From JBCFAY01 sp038562375 (GTDB lineage Bacteria; Bacillota; Clostridia; Christensenellales; CAG-138), in NCBI GenBank assembly GCA_038562375.1, contig JBCFAY010000018.1, positions 1 through 64,000 on the forward strand: a DNA stretch of 64,000 nt, read 5' to 3'. Positions 42,914 to 52,532 of the stretch are shown piece by piece. Made by a program: the position numbers and the translations under genes. Under the pieces are notes generated by a model. The model saw only the letters and a list, made by a program, of their open reading frames with translations. It was not told the DNA's origin and made no database searches. Numbering within the stretch: the stretch's first letter is position 1; the number at the start of each line of letters is the position of its first letter.

Positions 42914-43714
42914 ATGGAGCAAAAGGCCCAAAACGCCAATACGACCTATTTTCACAGGCTGGATCCCCGTGTAAAAATGGCCCTGTTGATTACATTTACG
43001 ATCTATATTTTCACCACGCGGAACTTCATCGTGATCTCGGCGATGTTCGCGGCCGTGGTTCTGATGTGGGGCACAGCGAGAATACCGTTATCGAGGATCG
43101 CGGGCATGATCAAATTCATGATACCGATCATCCTGTTCATCGTCGTCGTACAGGCGCTGTTCCAGCTCGGGGAGACGGATCTTGTCAACCCCATCATCCC
43201 CAAATCCGTTCCCGTCATCGGCGGGATCGGGCGCATCACCAAGGAGGGCCTGATCATGGGGCTCGCGGTCAGCTATCGCCTGATCACGCTGATCCTTCTG
43301 ATGCCGCTGATCACCTACACGACCGATATCGGGAGGCTTGCGCTGGGGTTGGTGAAACTCGGCATGCCCTATAAAATCGCATATATCGCGACCACCGCGT
43401 TCAATATGGTTCCGAGCATGAGCGAGCAGGTAAAGGATATCATGAACGCGCAGAAGCTCCGCGCGTTCACGGTATTTGAAAACGGCAAGATGCTGGAGAA
43501 GATGAAAGCTTACCCGGCGCTTATCATTCCGATGGTCGTGGGCGCGATGAAAAAATCGGTGCTCATGGGCGTCGCGATGGACGCGCGGGCGTTCGGATGC
43601 AGCAAAAAGAGGACCTATGTCCGGGATCTTGCGATGCGCGCCTCCGACTATGTCTGGCTCGCCGGCATCGTATTGTTTGTCGCCGGCCTCGCCGTCTTAA
43701 ATTCCGTACTGTAA
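42914..43714 (+). CDS. ecfT: ECF transporter T component
   Basis: 266 residues, ATG 42914 after AAAGGAG. N-terminal HRLDPRVKMALLITFTIYIF, several membrane segments and the coupling-helix region MDARAFGCSKKRTYV with its Ala-Arg-Gly/Ala-type motif identify EcfT, which links the S component to the ATPases. Confidence 0.92.
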   Translation: MEQKAQNANTTYFHRLDPRVKMALLITFTIYIFTTRNFIVISAMFAAVVLMWGTARIPLSRIAGMIKFMIPIILFIVVVQALFQLGETDLVNPIIPKSVPVIGGIGRITKEGLIMGLAVSYRLITLILLMPLITYTTDIGRLALGLVKLGMPYKIAYIATTAFNMVPSMSEQVKDIMNAQKLRAFTVFENGKMLEKMKAYPALIIPMVVGAMKKSVLMGVAMDARAFGCSKKRTYVRDLAMRASDYVWLAGIVLFVAGLAVLNSVL

Positions 43715-43726
43715 GGAGTTCAGCTC

Positions 43727-44605
43727 ATGTCATCTGAAACGATTTTGGAAGTGAAGGATCTCTACTATCGCTATCCGCGCACGGATCGGTATGTGCTCGA
43801 GGAGATCGACCTTACGATCAAGAAGGGCGAATTCCTCGTGATCACCGGGGAAAACGGCGCGGGGAAAACCACCCTGAGCCTGCTTTTAACGGGCATCATT
43901 CCCCAGGCCCAGGGCGGGAAAATGTTCGGGGATGTCATGGTCTGCGGACTGAACACCAAGGAACATCCTCTTTCCATACTCTCGCAGCGCATCGGCATCG
44001 TGCTCGAAGATCCCGAAACGCAATTGTTTACCACAAACGTCTATGACGAGGTGGTCTTCGGCGCGGAGAACCTTGAAATGCCTAAGGAGGAAATCATCGA
44101 GCGCGCGAACTGGGCGCTCAAAACGGTGGGCATGATCGGATACGAGGACCGGCATCCGACGATGCTGTCCGGCGGGCAGAAGCAGCGCGTCGCCATCGCA
44201 GCCGCGCTCACGATGAAGCCGGATATCCTGATACTCGACGAGCCCACGTCCCAGCTCGATCCGATCGGCACGCACGAGGTTTTCGAAGTGGTGCGCGATT
44301 TGAAAGAGCTCTACGGCATCACCATCATCATGGTCACGCATCAGAGCGAGGAGACCGCGTATTTCGCCGACAAAGTGCTCGTTTTAAGCGAAGGCAAGGT
44401 TTTGGCGTACGGAACGCCCAAACAGATCTATTCGAACCGGGAGATCACCGAAAAAGCATGGCTTGCGGTGCCCCAGGTATCGGAACTGCACCTCGAGCTT
44501 CAAAAGGCCGGTCTGCCGTTGGGCGAATTCCCCATCGTGATGGAGGACGGCGTCCGGCAGATCAAAAAATCCTTTCTCGATCGGGGGGTGGAATGCAATG
44601 TCTGA
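43727..44605 (+). CDS. ecfA1: ECF transporter ATPase 1
   Basis: 292 residues, ATG 43727 after AAGGAG. Single ABC domain: Walker A TGENGAGKTTLS, Q-loop VLEDPETQLFT, signature LSGGQKQRVAIA, Walker B ILILDEPTSQLDP and H-loop MVTHQSEE. Overlaps the next ATPase gene by 8 bp. Confidence 0.94.
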   Translation: MSSETILEVKDLYYRYPRTDRYVLEEIDLTIKKGEFLVITGENGAGKTTLSLLLTGIIPQAQGGKMFGDVMVCGLNTKEHPLSILSQRIGIVLEDPETQLFTTNVYDEVVFGAENLEMPKEEIIERANWALKTVGMIGYEDRHPTMLSGGQKQRVAIAAALTMKPDILILDEPTSQLDPIGTHEVFEVVRDLKELYGITIIMVTHQSEETAYFADKVLVLSEGKVLAYGTPKQIYSNREITEKAWLAVPQVSELHLELQKAGLPLGEFPIVMEDGVRQIKKSFLDRGVECNV

Positions 44606-45425
44606 GCGGAACGCGATCGAGATTACAAACCTGTCCTTTACCTATCCAAACGGCTTTGAAGCGCTCAAGGACATCGATATTGCGATCAAAAAGGGCGAAT
44701 TCGTCGCCGTCATCGGGCAGAACGGCGCTGGCAAATCGACGCTGCTAAAGAACATCACCGGGCTTTTGAAGCCGACGAAGGGCGACATTCTCGTGGACGG
44801 CGCGAACACAAAGAAAATAAGCGTCGCCGAAATCTCGACCAAGCTGGGGTTCGTTCTGCAGAATCCGGACCGTCAATTGTTTGCGGACACGGTGGAGGAG
44901 GAAGTCGCGTTCGGTTCGAGAAACCTGAAGCTGCCCGAGGAACAAATCAAGGAACGCATGGAATACGCGATCGAGGTGACCGGCCTCGACGCGGTGCGAA
45001 AGCAGTTTCCGCCTTCCTTAAGCGCGGGCGAGCGCGCGAAGACGGTCATCGCATCGGTCGTCGCGATGCGGCCCGATATCATCGTGCTCGACGAACCGAC
45101 CACCGGACAGGACCGCCGCGGCTGCTATCAGATCATGGAGATCGCCAAGGTGTTCCACGGGCTTGGGCATACCGTCATCATGGTGACCCACCATATGCGG
45201 CTTGTCGCGGAATACGCGCAGCGTACCGTCGTGTTCTGTAAAGGCGCGGTATTGCTGGACGGGCCGACCAGGGAGGTGTTCTCGCAGACGGAGACGCTCC
45301 GCCAGTCGTATATCGTGCCCCCGCAGATCACGCAGATCGGCCATATCCTGAGCGGGGAAACGAACACCTATCTCAACGTAAAAGAGCTGACGGATCGAAT
45401 CGTCCGAGGATATTCCGGCATGTGA
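44598..45425 (+). CDS. ecfA2: ECF transporter ATPase 2
   Basis: 275 residues, ATG 44598. Walker A GQNGAGKSTLL, Q-loop VLQNPDRQLFADTVEEEV, Walker B IIVLDEPTTGQD. The ABC signature reads LSAGERAKT instead of LSGGQRQR. Pairs with ATPase 1. Confidence 0.94.
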   Translation: MSERNAIEITNLSFTYPNGFEALKDIDIAIKKGEFVAVIGQNGAGKSTLLKNITGLLKPTKGDILVDGANTKKISVAEISTKLGFVLQNPDRQLFADTVEEEVAFGSRNLKLPEEQIKERMEYAIEVTGLDAVRKQFPPSLSAGERAKTVIASVVAMRPDIIVLDEPTTGQDRRGCYQIMEIAKVFHGLGHTVIMVTHHMRLVAEYAQRTVVFCKGAVLLDGPTREVFSQTETLRQSYIVPPQITQIGHILSGETNTYLNVKELTDRIVRGYSGM

Positions 45426-45453
45426 TTGCTCCACCCATAATATCCCCTATCCC

Positions 45454-45489
45454 GAGGGTCTGCCTCCGCTGCGGCGTGGGCAGACCCTT
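45454..45489. terminator. Hairpin between convergent ECF and germination operons
   Basis: A 10-bp perfect stem (45455-45464 with 45479-45488); no T-tract on either side. Confidence 0.45.
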
Positions 45490-45504
45490 GGGCATGGCGG
45501 CCGT

Positions 45505-46647
45505 TTATTCCGACGCGCTTTCCGACAGCTTTTTTTGCTCGAGGATAAGGTTCATCTTTTTTCTTCTAAAGAAGTACACAACCAAGAGGATCATCGGCAC
45601 TACGAATATAACGGGAAGCACGATGAACGGAAACACCGCGTCCGAGCGCAGGAATTCCACCGTGCTGGATTTATTCATGACCGGAAGCAGACAAATGATA
45701 AATCCGATAGCGGTGATTGGAAGCACGAATACTTTATGGGATTTTGCTTTCACAACCCCCGAGAAAATATAGCTGCCCATGTAGTTGTACATCATCAGCT
45801 TCAGCAAAGCGGCGGGGAACCATGCCAAAGCATTGAGGGATTGCACCCTTTCGATGAAATCATATCCTTCGACTTGCCTGGTGAACATGAAATAGGGATT
45901 CCATGCGTGTTTGCCGAGCTCGACGCCTAAAACGGTCAAGGTAGGAATCAGTATTATTAAAAATGAAACGAAAAATACTCCCAAAGCGGCGGCATACGTT
46001 TTGATGATGCTTGATTTCCCCTTTAAATAAAATGTAAAAACAAAGAATATCAAGATCTCGGAATATCGTGCGCCCGTCAGAAAAGCGCCGTGGTTCAACT
46101 CAAGGAACGTGGAATCCGCAAGCACCGGGGCTAGTTCCTCAAAGTCCATTTTTTTGATTCCAAGAAGAAAAAAGAGGATGATTGTCAGGATAATAAATGG
46201 AACGATAAAGGTTGACAATCTGCCGATGGTGCCGGCTCCCTTAATTGCCGCATAGCATACCGGAACGGCCATATAGATCAGAAGAGCCCATGTAGGCGTC
46301 TCCGGAAAGATGTACAGGTTGATAAACACCGCTGTGATCAGCGAGCAGGCCGTAAAGCAATATACAAAAAACGCGACGAATATGAGGCATGCCGCCTTGC
46401 CAAAAAACTTTCCAAGGATTGTTTCAAGCGTTTCGTATGCCTGTATCCCCCTGAACTTATTCATGATAAACAATAGAGGTGCGTTGATGAGCAGAATATA
46501 AACAAGGGTAAGGATCAGCACGATCCAGGCGTCCTGATTGGCTGGGGGCGCGGATAGGATCGGCATAAAGGTATAGGGGAACACCAGCGCGCTTCCGACC
46601 GACATCAGCGCCAACTGGGTCGGCGTCAAAAAAGGTTTCTTTGTCAT
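45505..46647 (-). CDS. gerKB: Spore germinant receptor permease subunit (GerKB/GerAB)
   Basis: 380 residues, ten predicted membrane segments. Starts at ATG 46647 after GGAGG. Begins LTPTQLALMSVGSALVFPYTFMP, matching the amino-acid-permease-like GerAB family, which binds the germinant in the inner spore membrane. Last gene of the gerKA-gerKC-gerKB operon. Confidence 0.93.
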   Translation of the reverse strand: MTKKPFLTPTQLALMSVGSALVFPYTFMPILSAPPANQDAWIVLILTLVYILLINAPLLFIMNKFRGIQAYETLETILGKFFGKAACLIFVAFFVYCFTACSLITAVFINLYIFPETPTWALLIYMAVPVCYAAIKGAGTIGRLSTFIVPFIILTIILFFLLGIKKMDFEELAPVLADSTFLELNHGAFLTGARYSEILIFFVFTFYLKGKSSIIKTYAAALGVFFVSFLIILIPTLTVLGVELGKHAWNPYFMFTRQVEGYDFIERVQSLNALAWFPAALLKLMMYNYMGSYIFSGVVKAKSHKVFVLPITAIGFIICLLPVMNKSSTVEFLRSDAVFPFIVLPVIFVVPMILLVVYFFRRKKMNLILEQKKLSESASE

Positions 46648-46683
46648 TGGCTCAGTCCTCCATTACAAAAGGCTTCTTTTTCA

Positions 46684-47886
46684 TCAGTCCTGCATCATAA
46701 AAGGCTGCTTTATTTGCCCGGATCGATTTACGGTTGATTCGACCGATACATTGACGGCGGCTTTGGAAAAATAATCGTCCCAGTTCTCCTTTATTTCTCT
46801 CCATTTTTCAGGATGCTGGGCATGCAGGGCCTTGCCGAAGCCGAATATGTCGCTTTGAAATTCACTCTGGACTTTCCGAATCGTTGACGCTATTTCCATG
46901 GACAATTGCTTATTAAAACCGTCCTCCACCGTTTTTAGCGGTTCCATCTTACTGATATCAATGGACCCGCCTTCTTGTATGAGCGATAGGCCGGCTTTGA
47001 TTCGGACGTTAATCGTAATCTCTTCGCCCTCGACTGTCGTTTGTATATCCGACTTTGAACTCTTTATTAAAACAACGGTAAACTCATCTTTTACCGGAAT
47101 GGATATAGGGCTTGTATCAACATTGTTGGTAACAAGGTTATACGCCCTGGTTTCCAAACCGTCCAAATAGCCGACCAGTTTATTGTCTTTAAACGCGGCC
47201 AGCCCTTCATACAGTATTCTGTATTTTTTTTCGGAGTCATCTTGCGCACTTGCTTCACTATTTGAACCCTTTGATTCGCACTCAACCATTTGCACAACTC
47301 CCGCGACGGGCTGGATTCCCTTATCATAATAGCCCTTGATAAAATCAAGGGTGCTTACAAAAACCGATTTCGAAAGGATATCAGGCTGAGATCCGGCTAA
47401 ACTATCGATATAGTCGCCCACCGTATTGGATAAGCCGAGCATACAGGAATAGATCTTTCGAGGGTCGTCGCCTTTAAGAACGACCATCCAAGGATTTTCA
47501 TCCGTCAGAAAATCCCTGAGCAAATAATCCAAGAGAGGAGTTATATCTCTTTGGACTAAGCGTTCGGACAAAAAGCGCACCATGTTGTGCCCGCCGAATA
47601 TCGCTCGCTCAAGGCTTTCCGATGCGTTTCGAATGGCTTCGGGTACGGTGGGTCCCGTGCTGATCGTCGTAATATTGGCGCTTTTTCCATCCCCGCTGCT
47701 GCTCCCGGGGCCGCCCGACGAGGTAGGGTTCATAATTTCAGTCGTTACTTCATACCCTTTACCGTCTTTATAATCATAGATCACGCTGTTTACGATCGCC
47801 AGGGTTTTCGGCTCTTTACGGCTCCAGCAGCCCGGCAGCGTGAGCATCATAACGGTACATAGGATTAAACATAGTATCTTCTTCAC
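46684..47886 (-). CDS. gerKC: Spore germinant receptor lipoprotein subunit (GerKC/GerAC)
   Basis: 400 residues with GTG start at 47886 (GGAGG eight nt upstream); the longer frame to 47931 overlaps the gerKA end. Lipobox LTLPGCW, then the Ger(x)C pattern: ENPWMVVLKGDDPRKI and the C-terminal region WREIKENWDDYFSKAAVNVSVESTVNRSGQ. Works with GerKA and GerKB in the receptor. Confidence 0.93.
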   Translation of the reverse strand: MKKILCLILCTVMMLTLPGCWSRKEPKTLAIVNSVIYDYKDGKGYEVTTEIMNPTSSGGPGSSSGDGKSANITTISTGPTVPEAIRNASESLERAIFGGHNMVRFLSERLVQRDITPLLDYLLRDFLTDENPWMVVLKGDDPRKIYSCMLGLSNTVGDYIDSLAGSQPDILSKSVFVSTLDFIKGYYDKGIQPVAGVVQMVECESKGSNSEASAQDDSEKKYRILYEGLAAFKDNKLVGYLDGLETRAYNLVTNNVDTSPISIPVKDEFTVVLIKSSKSDIQTTVEGEEITINVRIKAGLSLIQEGGSIDISKMEPLKTVEDGFNKQLSMEIASTIRKVQSEFQSDIFGFGKALHAQHPEKWREIKENWDDYFSKAAVNVSVESTVNRSGQIKQPFMMQD

Positions 47887-47914
47887 CCGGCTTGCCTCCA
47901 TCATCAAAGAAATC

Positions 47915-49402
47915 TCATCTCCGCCGCACATTGTCTTTAGCGATGGCGGAAGGCCTATACTTCATGGACCCCAGCGGAAACCGTATAATAGCGTCCTTTA
48001 TTTCTTGCCTTGAAAAGGAGGATAGTATGGGGATCCCGAACGATGATGTTGAGATCAGCTGCGTAAGCAGGATGACCACACCCGTACCGATGCCTATCAG
48101 GCCCATCGTGCTTCCGAGGATTAAGAACAAAAACTGATAGACCAAAATATATTCGGTCAGATTCGGAACGATAAAGCTCGATACGGCGGTCAGCGCCACG
48201 ATGATGACCGCCGGCGCGCTGACGATTCCCGCGTTTACCGCCGCGTCGCCTATGATCAGCGCGCCGACGATGGTAATGGCGGAACCAACGGTCTTAGGCA
48301 GCCTTGTGCCCGCTTCCTTGAGCAATTCAAACATCAAGGTCAGGAAAAAGATCTCGGCGGATGCGGGCAAGGGCGTTTTTTCGGTTGAGGCGATCAAGCT
48401 GGTCAGGAACACCGCGGGCATCATTTCCTGATTGTATGTGATAACGGCGACCGCCAGGCCGGGCAGCATGACCGTAATAAACAATCCTAAGAACCTTAAT
48501 ATCCTTAGAATCGAAGCTAATACCGGGCGGATATAATAATCTTCGCCGGTGTGGAAGTTTTCCATAAAAAGCTCGGGTATTGTCAACACATCGGGCGTAC
48601 CGTCGCAGAGTATGGCCACTCTGCCTTCAAGTATCCTTCTAGCGACATAGTCGGGCCTTTGTGTTACTCCAAAACCTGAAATCGGAGAGAATGTGTTCTC
48701 ATCCAAATACTGTTCAATCTGCCCCGCTTCTAAAATCGCGTCCGTATCGATTTCCGATATGCGTTCCCTTAGCTCTTTTAGAACATCCTGATTGACGATT
48801 CCGTCTACATATGCAATCCCGACGGGAGTATTGGTTTGCCTGCCGATCGCCAGACTTTCAATGATTAATTTAGGCGTCCTGATCTTTCGCCTTAATAAAG
48901 CCGTATTGGTCCGGATGCTCTCGGTAAAGCCTTCTTTCGGTCCCCGAATGGTGGACTCCACATCGGGTGTTTCCACCGAACGCTTATCCCATTGCTTAAT
49001 ATCGACAATAAAAACTTTTCTGCTTTTTTCATAGAAAAGCGCCGTATTCCCCAGAAGAACATCACCGATAAAAGTCTGTATATCCTCGGCTTCCTTATAA
49101 TGGGTTCTAAGAGTCAACGAAAGGTCGCCGTTAAAATCGCGGGATTTCAACGGCGCAATCACGTCCCTGTCCAGCAGGTCTTTATTGATCAGGCCGTCTA
49201 CATAGACGACCATCGCCTTTTCGAGCGACGTTTCAAAGACCTGTATAATGATGTCGGAGCTGTCTTTAAAGATGCCTTTCACAAGCTCCCGGCATTTTTC
49301 AATGGAAGCGGGTATCCTTTCCTGATCGTAGCCGTAATCCTGCCCGATATCCGCAGGCAATGGATCGCGTCCCTTTTTAAGCCTTTTTCTGAAGCCGAAA
49401 AT
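47915..49402 (-). CDS. gerKA: Spore germinant receptor subunit A (GerKA)
   Basis: 495 residues if begun at ATT 49402. Large cytoplasmic N-terminal domain, five or so membrane segments (GLFITVMLPGLAVAVITYNQEM onward) and the GerA signature ending PLGSMKYRPSAI. Starts considered: TTG 49360 without a ribosome site, or ATT 49402 preceded by AAGAGGTGAT, a near-perfect anti-16S match; the ATT start adds the basic FGFRKRLKKGRD stretch normal for the family. First gene of the operon. Confidence 0.93.
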   Translation of the reverse strand: MFGFRKRLKKGRDPLPADIGQDYGYDQERIPASIEKCRELVKGIFKDSSDIIIQVFETSLEKAMVVYVDGLINKDLLDRDVIAPLKSRDFNGDLSLTLRTHYKEAEDIQTFIGDVLLGNTALFYEKSRKVFIVDIKQWDKRSVETPDVESTIRGPKEGFTESIRTNTALLRRKIRTPKLIIESLAIGRQTNTPVGIAYVDGIVNQDVLKELRERISEIDTDAILEAGQIEQYLDENTFSPISGFGVTQRPDYVARRILEGRVAILCDGTPDVLTIPELFMENFHTGEDYYIRPVLASILRILRFLGLFITVMLPGLAVAVITYNQEMMPAVFLTSLIASTEKTPLPASAEIFFLTLMFELLKEAGTRLPKTVGSAITIVGALIIGDAAVNAGIVSAPAVIIVALTAVSSFIVPNLTEYILVYQFLFLILGSTMGLIGIGTGVVILLTQLISTSSFGIPILSSFSRQEIKDAIIRFPLGSMKYRPSAIAKDNVRRR

Positions 49403-49544
49403 CGTGGATCACCTCTTTTGCATCAACGTTCAATTACTCCTTTTTTATCTAATCTTGCCGAATTTTATAGTAAAAATACGGATCATTCTAAAAGGCTTTT
49501 GATGAATCCAAAATCGCCGAAAAACTGCGGGAATATCCGGCGGT

Positions 49545-49596
49545 TTACCAAAAACAAAGCCCTAGACGTTAACGCCCAGGACTTTGTTTTTGGTAA
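49545..49596 (-). terminator. Terminator of copZ-copA region
   Basis: A 15-bp perfect stem (49545-49559 with 49582-49596) with T-rich arms, downstream of copZ on the minus strand and upstream of gerKA. Confidence 0.65.
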
Positions 49597-49649
49597 GGCG
49601 ATCCGAGGGTCATAGAAGCGGATGCCGGTTTCCTGCGCGCCCGATCGCG

Positions 49650-49859
49650 CTATGAGACGACGTCGTAGCCCTGATCCTCGATAGCGAACTTAATCGCGTC
49701 GAGCGCGCTCTTTTGGGGATCATACTCCACTGCGACGGTTTTTGCCTTGAGATCGACCGATACGCCGTCCACGCCCGGCAGAGCGCCGACCGCTTTGGTG
49801 ACCGCGCGCACGCAGTGCTCGCAGGACATGCCGTTGACGTTCAAAATCGCTTTTTCCAT
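49650..49859 (-). CDS. copZ: Copper chaperone CopZ
   Basis: 69 residues, one heavy-metal-associated domain with metal motif NGMSCEHC. Carries Cu(I) to the CopA ATPase encoded 37 nt upstream on the same strand. Confidence 0.92.
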   Translation of the reverse strand: MEKAILNVNGMSCEHCVRAVTKAVGALPGVDGVSVDLKAKTVAVEYDPQKSALDAIKFAIEDQGYDVVS

Positions 49860-49896
49860 TTGATATTCCTCCTGAATTATTCTTTGTTCCGGATCG

Positions 49897-52392
49897 TTAT
49901 GCCTGTTCCGCCCGGCCTAAGAGCGCCGGACGCTTGAATCTCTTCAGCCGCAAGGCGTTTGTAAGCACCGAGACCGAGCTTAAACTCATCGCCGCCGCCG
50001 CGAAAACCGGATTGAGCAGCGGTCCGCCGAAGAGGTGCAGCACTCCCGCCGCGATGGGGATGCCGATGACATTATACCCAAACGCCCAGAAGAGATTCTG
50101 CTTGATGTTGCGGATGGTGCGCCGGCTCAAATGGATGGCGGTGGGCACATCCATCAGGTCGCTGCGCATCAGGACGATGTCGGCGGATTCCATGGCGACG
50201 TCCGTACCCGAGCCGATGGCGATGCCGATGTCCGCCTGGGCGAGCGCCGGAGCGTCGTTGATGCCGTCCCCGACCATCGCGACCTTGCGGCCCTGCGCCT
50301 GGAGGGCTTTGACCTGTTCGGACTTATCCTGGGGGAGCACCTCGGCGAGCACGCGGTCGATATTGACCTCCCGAGCGATCGCACAAGCGGTTTTTTCATT
50401 GTCGCCGGTGATCATGACGACCTCGATGCCCATCCCGTGCAGGCTCGCTATGGCGTCTCGGCTCGAGGGCTTCACGACGTCCGCCACCGCGACGATGCCG
50501 AACAGCCTGCTTTCAAGCGCGATATACATCGGCGTTTTGCCCTCGTCCGCCAGGGCGTCGGACGCCCGTTCCAGTTCGTCCAAGGCGATGCCGCGCTCGA
50601 GCATAAGCTTGCGGTTGCCCGCAAGCACCTGTTTGCCGTCGAGCTTCGCCTCGACGCCGAGGCCGGTGAGCGCCTTAAATTCCTCCGCGCGGTAGAGCTG
50701 TAGCCCTTTGCCCTGCGCAAAAAGCACGATCGCCTGCCCGAGGGGGTGTTCGGAGCCGTTTTCCGCCGACGCCGCGAGGCGTAACAGCTCCTCGGGCGAT
50801 GCGCCCTTAGCCGCAATGATGTCCGTGACGGTCGGCTTGCCCTCGGTGATGGTGCCGGTCTTGTCGAACACGATCGTATCGATCCTGTGCGCGATCTCCA
50901 AAGCCTCGCCGCCCTTGATGAGGATCCCGTTCTCCGCGCCCTTGCCGGTGCCCACCATGATGGCGGTGGGCGTGGCGAGGCCGAGCGCGCAGGGGCAGGC
51001 GATCACGAGCACCGAGATGAATATCGTCAAAGCGAATTCGGCGTCCCGCGTGCCGATAAACCACGCCGCGCCCGAGAGAAGCGCGATAAGGAAGACGATC
51101 GGCACAAAGTAGCCCGACACGATGTCCGCGAGCTTCGCGATGGGCGCTTTCTTGCCCTGCGCGTCCTCTACGAGCTTTATGATCTGCGCGAGCGCGGTAT
51201 CGTCGCCGACCTTATCCGCGCGAAAGAGTATCGCGCCGTTGGTGTTCATGGACGCCGCGTACACCGCGTCGCCCGCGCGTTTGTCCACCGGCATGCTCTC
51301 GCCGGTGAGCATCGATTCGTCGACGGCCGTGCGGCCTTCGAGCACGGTGCCGTCCACGGGGATCTTCGCGCCGGGTTTCACCGCGAGGATATCGCCGATC
51401 TCGACCTCGTCGATGGGGATTTCCTTTTCGACGCCGTCCTGTACGAGCAGGGCGGTCTTGGGCGCGAGCCCCATCAGCTTTTTGATGGCCTCGCCGGTGC
51501 GCCCCTTGGAGACGGCCTCCAAAGATTTTCCGAGCAGCACCAGCGCGATGATCACGCCCGCCGATTCAAAATACAGCGATTCTACCGCCATATGATCGCC
51601 GCCCAGCAGCCTAATGACGCTCCAGACGCTGTACGCGACGGCGGCGGTGGTGCCGATGGCGATCAGCGAGTCCATGTTGGGGCTGCGCCGGACGAGCGCC
51701 TTAAACCCAACGGTATAGAATTTATAGCCCGCGCCGAGGATGGGCAGCGTCAAAAACAGCTCAAGGAGCGCATAAGCCGTTGGATTTGCCATCGGGTCGA
51801 TCACTTGCGGAAACGGCAGGCGAGCGCCGCCGAAAGAAATCATGGGCGCCATCGCGATATAGAGGAGGGGCAGGGCGAACGCGGCGGCGATGATGAACTT
51901 CGTCCAGAGCGTTTTGATTTGTTTTTGCCTGCGCGCCCTGTCCTCGTCCGCCGCGCTCGATTTTGAAACCTCGAGCGCCCGATAGCCCGCGCCCTCGACG
52001 GCCCGCCGGATGCTCGAAGGCCGGATGCGCTTTGGATCGTAGAGAACCGTCGCTTTCTCGGTCGCGAGGTTGACCGACGCGCTTTTAACGCCCTCGAGCT
52101 TTTTGATCGCCTTTTCGACGCGCTGCGCGCAGGCGGCGCAGGTCATGCCGCCGATCGGGATCGTCACGCTGCTTTCGCGCGATTCTTCGACCGCCTCGTA
52201 GCCGATCCTCGCGACGGCGTCGCGGATGGCCGAAAGCGAAAGCGCGTTCGGGTCGAACCTGACAAACAGCTTCTCGCTCGCGAGGTTGACCGCAGCCTCC
52301 TCGACGCCGGGCAGTTTGCCTACTACTTTTTCGATGCGCTGCGCGCAGGCCGCGCACGTCATGCCGCGGATGCTGAACGCCTGATTTTCCAT
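49897..52392 (-). CDS. copA: Cu(I)-exporting P-type ATPase CopA
   Basis: 831 residues from ATG 52392 (GAGGG upstream). Two N-terminal metal-binding domains, each with GMTCAACAQR; transmembrane metal motif CPC in VIACPCALGLATPT; phosphorylation site DKTGTITEG; TGES-type actuator loop LTGESMP; and GDGINDAPALAQADIGIAIG. Pumps Cu(I) out of the cytoplasm. Operon with copZ, divergent from an HxlR regulator. Confidence 0.96.
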   Translation of the reverse strand: MENQAFSIRGMTCAACAQRIEKVVGKLPGVEEAAVNLASEKLFVRFDPNALSLSAIRDAVARIGYEAVEESRESSVTIPIGGMTCAACAQRVEKAIKKLEGVKSASVNLATEKATVLYDPKRIRPSSIRRAVEGAGYRALEVSKSSAADEDRARRQKQIKTLWTKFIIAAAFALPLLYIAMAPMISFGGARLPFPQVIDPMANPTAYALLELFLTLPILGAGYKFYTVGFKALVRRSPNMDSLIAIGTTAAVAYSVWSVIRLLGGDHMAVESLYFESAGVIIALVLLGKSLEAVSKGRTGEAIKKLMGLAPKTALLVQDGVEKEIPIDEVEIGDILAVKPGAKIPVDGTVLEGRTAVDESMLTGESMPVDKRAGDAVYAASMNTNGAILFRADKVGDDTALAQIIKLVEDAQGKKAPIAKLADIVSGYFVPIVFLIALLSGAAWFIGTRDAEFALTIFISVLVIACPCALGLATPTAIMVGTGKGAENGILIKGGEALEIAHRIDTIVFDKTGTITEGKPTVTDIIAAKGASPEELLRLAASAENGSEHPLGQAIVLFAQGKGLQLYRAEEFKALTGLGVEAKLDGKQVLAGNRKLMLERGIALDELERASDALADEGKTPMYIALESRLFGIVAVADVVKPSSRDAIASLHGMGIEVVMITGDNEKTACAIAREVNIDRVLAEVLPQDKSEQVKALQAQGRKVAMVGDGINDAPALAQADIGIAIGSGTDVAMESADIVLMRSDLMDVPTAIHLSRRTIRNIKQNLFWAFGYNVIGIPIAAGVLHLFGGPLLNPVFAAAAMSLSSVSVLTNALRLKRFKRPALLGRAEQA

Positions 52393-52424
52393 TTGCGGAT
52401 CCCTCGCAGTTTTCAATGATGATC

Positions 52425-52453
52425 TTGACGGCGCAAACCGTCTTTACTATCAT
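52425..52453 (+). promoter_or_regulatory. Promoter of the HxlR gene
   Basis: TTGACG (52425-52430), 17 nt, TATCAT (52448-52453). A minus-strand promoter for copA (TTGCGC, 16 nt, TACAAT) overlaps the same interval. Confidence 0.55.
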
Positions 52454-52478
52454 TGTAGCCATAATCGAAGGATGCGCA

Positions 52479-52503
52479 AGTATGCACAATTTTGTGCCAT
52501 ACT
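52479..52503. promoter_or_regulatory. Palindromic operator between copA and hxlR
   Basis: AGTATGCACAA and TTGTGCCATACT form a nearly perfect inverted repeat (one inserted base), placed over the -35 side of the copA promoter and in the hxlR leader. Confidence 0.55.
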
Positions 52504-52532
52504 ATGGTTATGGGAACCAAGGAGGGAGAAAG

